Source: Ptychodera flava
Lineage: Eukaryota > Hemichordata > Enteropneusta > Ptychoderidae
DNA length: 64,000 bases
Direction: 5' to 3'
NCBI RefSeq assembly: GCF_041260155.1
Contig: NC_091929.1
Coordinates: 42,538,244 to 42,602,243, forward strand
Below, piece after piece: positions 11,201 through 20,924 of this stretch (within the stretch, counting starts at the first letter, position 1; each line of letters opens with the position of its first letter). The position numbers and the translations under genes are program-made. Under the pieces are notes generated by a model. That model saw nothing but the letters and a program-made list of their open reading frames with translations. It did not search any database and was not told the DNA's origin.

Positions 11201-14196
11201 TGCAATTCGCTTTGAAGCATGAATTACTAATAATGGCTTTGATCTGTGCACATTGACTTAGATTTACAATAAGTCACTCCTAATACTGATCCCTTATTAC
11301 TCTAAGTAAATGTTTTAACTGTACACAGTTATATTTCCAAATAGAATTTAACCAAGAGAATGTAAATGTACATGGGTCCGGTTCACATTATGTAATCAGT
11401 TAAAAGATGTTATCAAGCTACACACTAGCTGCCACTATTAATGAAATTGCTGATGACTTACTTGACACCACGTTTCTATTTTTTGAATCGTTATGAGGCA
11501 CTCTTGCCAAAAAGGGGTAAGTCCATAAGTTGTCAGTATGGGATAACTAAACTGGAGCAACTTTGCCCAAAAAATGTGATGGGCGATTGTTCGAGTGAAC
11601 CCAACTATGAACGCAATTATAGTGAATTGTTTGTACTCTATGTTAAAGGTATACAGTCACCTGTAATCTAAATATGCCCATATATGGTCAAAGGGGCGTT
11701 CCTTGTAATTCAAAATGCCCATGTGAGGGCGCTGTTTTTAAAAAGCGGCCACCCGCTTAAAATCTGTGATTGGTTAGATTTTCTTTCAATGGTAAGTGTG
11801 GCAAAATTGGAACAGGTGACAGTATACCTTTAACTATTGCAATTCTATAACAAATCTTCAAGGGAGTAGATAAAACTGAAGAATGAATTAAACTTTGTAG
11901 GTTGTTGCTCTATGTAATCTTCTTTACAGGTTTTAGTGGGAGTTGTACACGTATAAAGACAAAAGATGGTGTCACATACTGTAGTGTTGTAGAGTTGCTG
12001 TTTGCAGCTCTTCTGGTGCATATAATCCATTCTGTCACAACTGCTGACGACACGTGCCACATATTCCTCAGAACCCAAAGCCACTGCCATGACAGTGACC
12101 ACCACTACTGCACAGAATGTTGCAGACATAAATGAAAAGATAATCGTGGCAGCAGTCTGTCAAGGAAAATAATTCACATCGTAGTGATTTCAGTTTGACA
12201 AAAATATTTGAATGACACAAACTGAGTATTAAATATTTGAATGACATAATCGTTTTGTAAAATCCACAGATATCATAAGATATAAAAGTCAACACAAACA
12301 GTACACATAAAATGTTTCAAAATTAGAAGTTATTTCTTGCTGCTTAAAATTTGAGGATCTGTTTTGTAATCCGATCAAAACAACATCTGCATATTCGGAT
12401 ACGAACAGTTAACCCAGGAGTATTCAAAAATATTTATTTTGGCAATGCTCTTGAAAGTGTATGTGCAGTACAGTATTATAATATATGAATATTTTGACAC
12501 TTAATAAAGTATATTTTCTCACGTCGACAAATTGTGAGGCCGGAGCGAGAAAGTGGCGCTTTCTCGAAATTGGTTAGAATCTGTTGACATTTTTCACAGC
12601 TACCGGTGAGAATTCTAAAATTCTCACCGGTAAGCAGTGAGAAATGCACTCCTTGGTGAGACAATAGATTCTCACGGGTGAGAAAGGACATTCTCACCAA
12701 GCACTGTGAGAATGATAATTTTTAGGTCGAGAATCAACCAGACTCATCATTCATTGGTGAGAATCAGCCAAAGTTGTTGTTCACTGGTGTAAATCAATCT
12801 TGTTCATTTTCACCAGTGAACAATGAGTCAGGTTGATTCTCACCAGTGAATGATCAGTCTGGTTGATTCTTGCCGTATAAATTGCAATTCTCACAGTGCT
12901 TGGTGAGAATTTGCATTCTCACCGATGAGAATCTACTATCTCACCAAGGAGTGCATTTCTCACTGCTCAGCGGTGAGAATTCAAAAATTCTCACTGGTAG
13001 CAGTGAGAATGACATGAGATTCTCACCAATTGCGAGAAAGCGTCACTTTCTCGCTCCAGTCTCGCTATTTTTTTCCTATATTGTATGCGATTCTTTTTAA
13101 ATTTGGAAGATAAAGTCATTCTTACCACGTCAGTAGTCTTCCTCTCGGTCGATATTAGAGTCAACAACCCTGTTAGCATCGCCTGGAAAATGTTATATGA
13201 AGAGCTGGTCAGACAAACGATGGTTTCCTTTTCATCCGACAATACGTGGCATTTCAGAGGTATACATACGAAAACTGTAAATGTCTGGGAGGAAGTTGTA
13301 GTTCATAACAGAAGAACAAGTATCCTTCTGACGGGACGAAATCCTGGTAAAATTTGAGTCACACAAACTTGATCTTTCGTCTCTTTGATGTAAATCCGTT
13401 CGAGGGCATGATTATCCTGCCTTTCTTCCCTGGTATTGAATTCATTTTTGATATCCTCAAGCTTTCTTTGGAATTTCTTTTCATTTGTAATTCTACTGCC
13501 AAAATTACTTCCACGTGTACTGGCCTTTGTTTCTAGTATTTTACTCCTTACGATGTCTATACTGATAGTTGACAGCACCTAAATCCCCAAAACATATAAC
13601 ATTTCCTGTTTATTTTTTTTAAGTCAATCATAATTTCTTGTTGTACTCCTCACAACAGGTTGATATGTATAATATTCAGCTTGTCAACTTAGCCTGTACA
13701 TGTGTCAACAGCGTTGTATTGTTGACAATTTAATTCCGGGCCGGACTAAAATTCAAATGTATACAATAACGGTGCATTTTACACACATATACGCTATGTT
13801 GACAAGCTACGCAATGGGTGTTTCAATATTCTTTTGAACGACGTAAGAACTTGCAATTAACATGTAAAATAAAACATTGTAAAAATCATCAAAAGTTAGC
13901 ATTACTCGCCCTTTAAATGACTTATTTCTAACTAAGTCACCACCCATGCCAATCTCATCGCACAAGCTTACAGTGCCAAGATCTGACGGTCTAATACTTA
14001 CCAACATTCCACCATAAATTGGTATACCAAGGTATGCAAAGTGACATTCATTATATACTGCCGCAGCGCCTGCATAGATTAAAAGGCAACCTAACAGGAA
14101 TTGGGTGTAGGCCATCTTCACCAAGGTAGACGCTATAACACGGTGATCCACATTCTTGTCTTTAGGCAGATTATCATAAATGGTCACTTTATCCAT
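8251..14196 (-). CDS. Gene B: MS4A/CD20-like four-span membrane protein, seven coding exons, about 273 aa
   Basis: Exons: 14002-14196, 13126-13182, 11980-12156, 10995-11123, 10202-10258, 9040-9160 and 8251-8336. The first five junctions are phase 0; the last is phase 1. TM1 and TM2 come from exons 1-2 and TM3 from exon 3 (start TAATIIFSFM). An extracellular loop follows with two cysteines (SSC...KSC), which probably pair as in CD20. TM4 is in exon 4 (TIDTFILLMAVCEAIVAIIN), followed by a cysteine-rich tail (CRNGCKKCCSQ, then IQCCWRC) that could be palmitoylated. Exon 6 is MKAYLGPQRG...NNMFIMIPANSAK and exon 7 ends SESSPLLK-stop. ESSPLL fits the acidic dileucine sorting pattern [DE]xxxL[LI], which suggests traffic to endosomes or lysosomes. 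Intron 2 carries a 538-bp foldback. Exons 1-3 match gene A and exons 4-7 match gene C, so B looks like a crossover hybrid. The reading frame is open throughout; expression is unknown. Confidence 0.75.
10945..10967. repeat. Relic end of the 63-kb MITE family in intron 4 of gene B
   Basis: ccctaattagttccaatcgt plus gtt matches the right end of the 63051-63263 MITE with one mismatch. The same relic is in gene C at about 23533-23555. No opposite end is present nearby. Confidence 0.45.
12531..13068. repeat. Complete 538-bp foldback transposon-like element in intron 2 of gene B
   Basis: The two ends are inverted copies: the left begins near attgtgaggccggagcgag and the right ends near ctccagtctcgctat. 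Pairing continues inward for about 250 bp per arm with small mismatches. Inside each arm are further short palindromes built on GGTGAGAAT, so the single strand could fold into a multi-branched structure. The matching introns in C, D, E and F lack it, which places the insertion in the common ancestor of A and B. No coding sequence; target duplication not resolved. It is probably a non-autonomous foldback or MITE. Confidence 0.7.
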
Positions 14197-14244
14197 TCTG
14201 TCTCATTATTCTCTCCAATTAGTTTTCTTTGTGAAAGAAATGTT

Positions 14245-14525
14245 TCTGTTGGGTGAAAATAATAATAAAAGGCAAAACATCACACCGTGAAACACGTTTA
14301 AAATTCTTACAGACGATATAAAAATCAGAACTTTTTCAATCAAATGCAGCTTTGACATCAGTTTGTTGCAAGGATCTTTTACAAAAGAAGTGACACAGAC
14401 GATCGCTTTTGAGATAAGATGTTGCTGGCCTTCTAATGCCCTCATAGATTCATTACTAGTGATGAGTATTTCTTGATTTTTGAAGTCTGCATGTAAAGGG
14501 ACAGGTCATTTATAGCTTTATATAA
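14245..14525 (-). promoter_or_regulatory. Proximal TATA box and leader of gene B
   Basis: This is the same arrangement as in gene A: TATATAAA on the minus strand at about 14517-14524, a leader with the MRALEGQQHL upstream reading frame, a gtaag site after 14311 and an acceptor-like caacag near 14246. The distal leader block found about 1 kb upstream in other copies is missing in B (deleted near 15180), so this would be the only recognisable promoter left. Confidence 0.35.
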
Positions 14526-15361
14526 AAGGACATTGCCGACTAGATAAAAAATTCGACTACACAACTAATGCGAGAACCAGGGATTGAGAACTGTCCCTTT
14601 ATTAAAACCTGAATTTAGGTATGAAAGCCTGCTAGAAGGTGCATTTTAACATTCAGGGAAGGAATATTTATTGCTTCAATCAATGGGACGGCCATGTGAA
14701 ACAGCATTATGGTATTCGTTGTAAAATATGATGTCATAAGTCACTTCAATACATATTCGATAACACGGATTCCACCAAAAAGACACCCATGCAACTATTG
14801 TTCTTTTATATCAAAATTTTGGCGGAACTGACGATTTGACAATCAACCAGCTGATATCGATCTCAAGAAAAATTTCACAATCATCAAATTGAAGAATAAC
14901 GTTTTCCTTACTTGACCAATTTGTGATAAAGTCCGAGTTACATTTTTCTAAACATTTGAGGACACTTTGGAAATTAATAATTCCAGAATCATGACATTGT
15001 TACCTTGAAATCATCGATGTTCCGACTAAAATATAAATATTCTGGTCAAATTATTGTCAATAATATCACATATTACTATACAATGCAATAAAAAGATTAC
15101 TTGACATCCTTATTGACTGTTGCAAGTATACCGGTAAACAAATCTATCTCCATATATGGAGAAGCTGTTCTTTTTGATGCCAATAATATAAGGTTATTCA
15201 CAAAAATACCGGGATTTATTTTCGAGTGACATCGTGCAGCGGAGGTATTGTCGAAGACGCCTAGTTATTCTTTAAAACCCCTATCACCATTTTACGAGTT
15301 TTTTGAAATTGGGATGGAGCACAGAAAGCTGTCTCATAACTTTATATTTACATCGCGATGT

Positions 15362-15937
15362 AGCACTCTGTATTTAACATTATTTCTAACCACCACTCAG
15401 CAATGTGCAATCTACGATGATAATTTTCTGTTGACCAAATAATTTCTTCTTTTCTCTTCAGAAGTTTTACATATTTGACAATTTTCTCTTGTTCCACTCC
15501 TGTAAGAACGTCGACTTTCGAAGTTTGATATCACGCGATGCTCTTTGTTTGCAAGGCTGGTTTTCGCCCAATGCTCCTGGGTTGAATGAGATTAACAATG
15601 GCCGCGGATACGAACGCTTCCCTCGCATAGAGAGAGAAAGTAGGCTTTGCGTAAGTTTACAAGCGCAGATGAGCACAACGTGTACCTGGGCGAGGTGGGT
15701 ATGCTCGAAAACGAAGATCAATGGAAGTTTTGGATTCAAAATCGACTGTTTATGGCAGAGAAACTGGGCGCCGTATTTCCGAGGAGCCACCAGCGGCTTT
15801 GTCTATGGCAGCCTGCAGTGCTGTGGTGGGAGGTCGTAGTAACACACAGCCCTGCCATGCAGAGCTAAGTCCACGCCTGTTCAGTATAAATCACAATAAT
15901 TTACATCACGCTTTTGTTCTTCTTTATACACCTCAAT
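15362..15937. other. Unique segment of unknown origin in the B-C spacer
   Basis: Here the B-C spacer has about 576 bp with no match to the 3523-5003 stretch of the A-B spacer. It is more GC-rich than its surroundings and carries overlapping long frames: plus strand about 15465-15839 (FHSCKNVDFRSLISRDALCL...), plus strand 15647-15868, and minus strand 15467-15790. On the plus strand the pyrimidine-rich tttctcttcag before 15462 and ttgcgtaagtt near 15650 look like splice sites around a possible exon. I recognise no domain. It could be a captured host exon or a fragment of a transposon. Confidence 0.35.
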
Positions 15938-16015
15938 TTCAGTCAGGATCTCTGTTGATCACGTATGTTGCTTTGCGTGTTCTAGAAGTCTGCACGTAGA
16001 CAAATGACGTCATTA

Positions 16016-17118
16016 GGGGAGAACCATTTGATTTCGGGGGGGGGTATGGAGGAAGTGGGTATGGGAGCAATTTTTTTTCCTGTCAGAGTGACAGCAATTT
16101 TTTTTTCTACTGTCAGACCTGCATCAATTTTTTTTTCCAAATGGAGTAGCAGTGCAAATTTTTTTTTATTGGTCATCAAGTTTGTAATGCGTTGTATATA
16201 AGGGAGTCGTCATTATTTACGGCCTGAAACTCTGAAATTTCGAGTGCCCCCCCCCTCGCCAACCATGATGAATTTGAGTAACCTCCCTCTCTAACTCTGA
16301 AATTTTGACTGATCCCCCCACTTAGAAAAGTTAAATACAAATACATGTAATTGTAAAATTTACAAAATACAGCAACAGTAAAGACCTTTCAAATCCTGAT
16401 GTACCCTGCTAGACTATCATCAGTTATCTCATGATGGTTAAAAAAAGGTGAACCCATCAAAATGAAATTCAAAGTCACAATAAAATAAAGATATAAAAGC
16501 TCACGCAGTATCTAACCATATAGTATATTGTTTAATTTGGATGAGTATTATGACAGGGTTTTCACTAGGATATCTGACCGGGCAGAATTTGAAAGTACAG
16601 GGGGAGAACACGCGAGAGGCTTAGGGGGAAAGTGTCACTGGGGCTTTCCCCTATCTTGCATGGAAATTTTTAAGATATTGATGTGTGCAATGGTGCAGTC
16701 TGGTGCAATCTGAGAGGTGTTTTTATGCCATTGAGAGATTGCAACAGAAATCCTGAAATATGATTTCTTGGGTCAGAAAAGGGAAGGAAAACATTGAGTG
16801 TACTGAGGTGTAAAGTAGACCTATGTAGTGCATGCTTATATCATAAGTGCTGGGAAAAAACATAAGAATTGCTTGTGGTAAAAACATTTGCGCCGCCTAT
16901 GGCGGCGCGCCGGCAAAGAATATATGAGAATAAGGTTTCCAAATTTTGCTAATTTCTGGTGCATTGTGACAATTTTTTTTTCACTTCTGTCTGTTATGAC
17001 AATTTTTTTTTTCTCAGGCCATGACAGGATCAATTTTTTTTTCTTCTATCTCACCTGGTGACAAATTTTTTTTTCTCAAAATCCTCCATATCCCCCCCAG
17101 AAATCAAATGGTTCTCCC
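16016..17118. mobile_element. 1.1-kb non-autonomous DNA transposon, Harbinger-like target site
   Basis: Ends are inverted repeats: ggggagaaccatttgatttc at the left, and gaaatcaaatggttctccc at the right. It is flanked by TTA on both sides (16013-16015 and 17119-17121). The duplicate spacer keeps the empty site at about 5069-5085 with a single TTA. Just inside each end are direct repeats of about 28 bp, each with a run of 8-10 T (16065-16170 and 16970-17080). No transposase. A three-base TTA/TAA duplication and G-rich termini are typical of PIF/Harbinger MITEs; the family call is an inference. Confidence 0.7.
16202..16720. mobile_element. Partial copy of the 37-kb Harbinger-like family nested in the 16-kb element
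   Basis: It begins gggagtcgtcattatttacg and then follows the 37050-37837 element through several landmarks (gaccttt, ttatctcatga, aaaatgaaattcaaagtcac, ggttttcact, tcttgcat). The opposite terminus is not found, so the copy is truncated. Confidence 0.55.
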
Positions 17119-17270
17119 TTATGTATGTCAGTCTGCGACGGGAAGAGGCCATCGCTTTTCTGAAAAATGGACTAAAAGGGCGATATATTTTTAATATTGC
17201 ACACACTGTTTTCGCCGAAACTATGCTGAATATTATGTTAATTACATATTTATCGCATATGATGAAACCT

Positions 17271-17386
17271 TTACGGCCCTGATACGGGTTTGCGGACTTT
17301 GGTCGCACGGCATACGCCCTCCCTCCGAACGCTCGGACCTTTCTGCCGTACGACCTCAGTCCGCAAAACCCGTATCAGGGACGTAA
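17271..17386. repeat. Second copy of the 115-bp hairpin, B-C spacer
   Basis: It is the same hairpin as at 5226-5340, carried along by the segmental duplication, with a few substitutions in the loop and right arm. Confidence 0.65.
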
Positions 17387-18202
17387 TGATCAAAGACATA
17401 CCAGCGAGCTATTTCCAAGAGATCTGATTCACCCCTGCTTCAAGGCTTTGAAATACTCTTGGCGTTTCCTGGTAAGACAACGTTAAAGCTGTGAGGACGG
17501 CAGACATGATTGGAAAACAGCAACGCCCTCACAGTTTCACATTCAGTAATTTTGACTTCCTGATTTCAAGAGGTGAAAGTTTAAACATGTACAACTAGGC
17601 TATCTGTGCGACAGAATAATGTTGAACAAAGCTTAAGTACTAGGGACTTTAATTTCGTTGAAATGTGAGAAATCTTTCGTCATATTTGTCGCAAAACTAC
17701 CATTACAAGTATGGTTATTTCTTACATCGCCATAAACGCAAGAGTGAAGACAAAAAGCAATAAAATAAAAAAGCTACCAGGTACACTTTGAGTAGAGTAG
17801 GTTAGGAAGGGATAAAACGGCAGTCCAGAAGCCAAAGCACACTACAGAGGCTCACCACAGCAAAAAGGGGTACCAGTGAGTTACTTCCAAGAGATATGAT
17901 TCACCCCTGCTTCAGGCTGTTAAATACCCTTGGAGCTTCCTGGTAAGACAACGCTGTGGTTCGAACTCCACTGAAAACACCGTATTTTCTACCTTGGGTT
18001 GATAGCTCTGCTGGTTGACAGAATGGAATTGTCCCGAGGCTATCTTTGACCCAGTGTATTCATTGCTTCGATAATGTTTGTGTGTGATGTGTGATAGCGA
18101 GTACGTAAGTACGAGTGCTCCGTGAACTCTACAGCAGTTAGGAGTGTTAGCAGTCAGAGAAAATGTGCCAACTTAGTTAGGTTATTGAACCACTATATTT
18201 TG

Positions 18203-18300
18203 GGGAGTGGGAATTTGGCCTAGCGGTTCTGTCTGTTGCTTCTGCGCTAGATAGCTAGCTACCGTATGTTGTAAGTTCGAACCCGATTGAAAACACCATA
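18203..18300 (+). repeat. tRNA-derived SINE-like fragment (duplicate)
   Basis: The A box is at 18215-18225 and the B box at 18275-18284. This is the duplicate of the 6140-6235 fragment within the tandem segmental duplication. Confidence 0.5.
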
Positions 18301-19361
18301 TTTATGTTAGACAAAAAATACTAGTATCCGAACAATGATTTGCAACAAATTTGATAATTCACATTTTTCAAACTAAACATGTCTTAATGATGATTGTAAG
18401 TTGAGAGTAGTCAGATGCAATTCATATGCAAATATATACTTTTCATATGCAAATAACATACATATGAATGAAGCTTTACAACTAACACGTTTATCTTTAC
18501 ACCCGTCGTGGATTCTTCCTACCTCTATGAACCTGCAGAGATATCTTTCAATTGAAAAAAAAATGTCATGGGAACATATGTTAATATTCAACACTCGGCA
18601 TTTGACCGTAGGATAAGATACGCTTTTATGATAACAGTATCAAGCACTGCAGAAAATCATTGTGTTTGAACGATTTTTTAAAATTGTTGTTGCTGTATGA
18701 AAGTAAACTTTCCTGGATGCGTTACACAGATATTCCACTACGTCAACCGAGTTGTTAGCTAGAAAGTGGGATCAAATGGCAACCATGCTGCCAAATTTAA
18801 AGTGGCAATGACACGTGCTTCAAACTCCCTTTCACAGAATAAAGAACCACTCATGTAAAGCAGTATACGAGAATTCAAATGAGCTGCCAGTGTCTCATTG
18901 TAGTGACACTAACGTATCTAAAGCTGTAACATCCACATTTATACACGTGACATCGGAATCAACCCAAACAAAACTTGAGGAATTTAAACTGCTTGAAATT
19001 TCTTCAATAAATGATGCTTTATTACAATAAAAATCTTCCCCATTAACATTGCGTTTAGTATTAACACGACATTTACTTGTTGAATTTTTAACTAATTTCA
19101 GGCACACAACATAGTCACATGCTTTTTCTCGATGACAGAAAATTTCACCAAATTTGAAATTTAATTCATACCAATAATTACAATGTTTTTTATATTGAAT
19201 ACACTTTGAATGCGACATTATGAGACGATGTTGACCGGAATAAATGTAAAACATCATAAATATGTGAATTCAATTTACTTTAAAATCTTGTACGAGAAAG
19301 TTGCAAAATTACACACGTGACAAACCTATTTTCGAAGGTTAAACTACCTAGAATTCACGGC

Positions 19362-19442
19362 GATGCCATACTGCAGTGTGTGCAGGGCGATGCCGCACTG
19401 CAGTGTACGCAGTCCTGTGCCGTACTGTAGTGTATTCGAAGC
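19362..19442. repeat. 27-bp minisatellite, three units (B-C spacer)
   Basis: It corresponds to 7342-7422; units begin gatgccatactgcagtgtgt and gatgccgcactgcagtgtac. Confidence 0.6.
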
Positions 19443-19480
19443 GAAAAAAAAGAGAACCAAGAAATTATCAAATATTTAAA

Positions 19481-19663
19481 TAATAACACACGCCAGCAAG
19501 GGCAAGATCACGATTTGTTGCCCGCCCAAGGGATGGTGCTCATGACGGTTATATTGATGATGCCCGAGCCGAAGGCGAGGGTATCATCAATATTACCGTC
19601 ATGAGCACCAGCCCGAGGGCTGGCAACAAATCGTGATCTTGCCCGTGCTAGCGTGTGTTATTA
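19481..19663. repeat. 183-bp near-perfect foldback in the B-C spacer
   Basis: It starts taataacacacgcc and ends gcgtgtgttatta. The arms pair over gggcaagatcacgatttg / caaatcgtgatcttgccc and ggtgctcatgacgg / ccgtcatgagcacc. It is absent from the duplicate spacer at about 7450, so it is young. Confidence 0.7.
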
Positions 19664-19666
19664 ATT

Positions 19667-20126
19667 TTATTACACCGAACAAACACTTGTTTTCGAAACT
19701 TTGCTCAGAATGCAGTCAAGTGTCGATCGAGACTCGCCACAGTGAAACGTTCGATTTGTTCCTCGATCGCAATGCTACATGAAGTTGAATTAACGTCTAA
19801 AAACGAAGACAGTGTTGTTCAAGCTTTTCTCGTTTAATGTACTAAACGTCGTGTACTTCAGGTCGAGCTAATTTCTTGTACCTTTTCAAAAGCCATTGCT
19901 TCACAGAAAATACCAAGCAAATGTACGCGATGATGTGGTACGCGCAGAAAGGACGCGCGGTATTCCAGAACGTGGTAGCGGGCTATATCACTGCACGCGA
20001 CAGGGCTATATCAGCGCACGCGACAGGGCTATATCACCTGTGCCATGTTCTATCACTTTTTGTTCTATATCACGTGAGTGAGGCTCAGCCAATCACAGTA
20101 CCTGAATAATACGTGAGGTGTAATAA
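19667..20126. mobile_element. 460-bp element with TTATTACACC ends, adjoining the foldback
   Basis: The left end ttattacacc and the right end ggtgtaataa are complementary. Inside are a 23-bp tandem repeat (19980-20046) and a ccaat-containing stretch. The 7440-7475 region of the duplicate spacer is the empty site for this element and the foldback together. No domain is recognised in the small frames at 19655-20109. Confidence 0.5.
19980..20046. repeat. 23-bp tandem repeat, about three units
   Basis: The units start gggctatatcactgcacgcg, gggctatatcagcgcacgcg and gggctatatcacctgtgcc. Confidence 0.7.
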
Positions 20127-20924
20127 TAAATTTTAGTGAGTCTGGTAGACAAAAAAGTCGCTGACTGCAGCAATGTTTGTCGTCAAGTGTTTTTTTTTAA
20201 ATTCGGAACATTGTTTGCTCTGCTACAATGCTTGAAGTAAAGGTACAAAAATGTTTGGATATTATTCCCGCGCTACGCTTGACGCCACTGTACTATAATA
20301 TTCACTGATCAAAAAAATCGCAAAGTATACCAGTTGTAGAATCAACCCTGTCTACGTTTCTCCCGTTTTGATGATCCTTTCTTTGATTTCAACAAAATTG
20401 TGACGAATGACCAATCCTTGCAGACTCTTTCTAACCTTTAATCACGTGACGAGAGATACGACTCAATGAGGCAGGTGAGCAGCACCTCTTCAACGTTTTG
20501 GCATGGTACCTCGAAACTTAAACTGAAAACTATATTACGGCTTAGTGAGAAAACATGACACAGGTCAGGAGCGATTCCTTCACCGCAATTGCTTGATGAT
20601 ATTTAATACAAGGAACATGATAAATGCATCTTATTCGAAGCCAAACTTATCGAATAGGTTTAAGCACTCGCTTGCTTTATATGTAATATATATTTTATAC
20701 ATGTATATGGTTTTGGTTATACAGTGTAGGTATCATTGTAAGGATAACTGCGACACGAATGGCAAATACATTTTCATTAATGTATTTCAATGATTGATAT
20801 AGTACTTAAAAATGAAAGGCAAAGAAATTCTCCTTACATCTATTTTTCTTTCCCATTTGATGTAACACTTTGAGGTTACATAATGCATTCATCAGTTATT
20901 TGTTTGTTTAGTTGCTTTATTATT

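Larger units (their letters stand above)
1..11225. repeat. Segmental duplication unit 1 (partner 12722-23830)
   Basis: It is collinear with 12722-23830, with high identity by eye over the foldback, exons 1-2, the spacer landmarks and exons 4-7. The two differ by block insertions or deletions: loss of the distal leader, a replacement segment at 15362-15937, and inserts at 16016 and 19481. Beyond about 11225/23830 similarity drops to the level of more distant copies. Confidence 0.7.

Noticed and set aside
11441-11671. 76-residue plus-strand frame in intron 3 of gene B
   Set aside because: It has no counterpart in the same intron of C or D and no recognisable motif.
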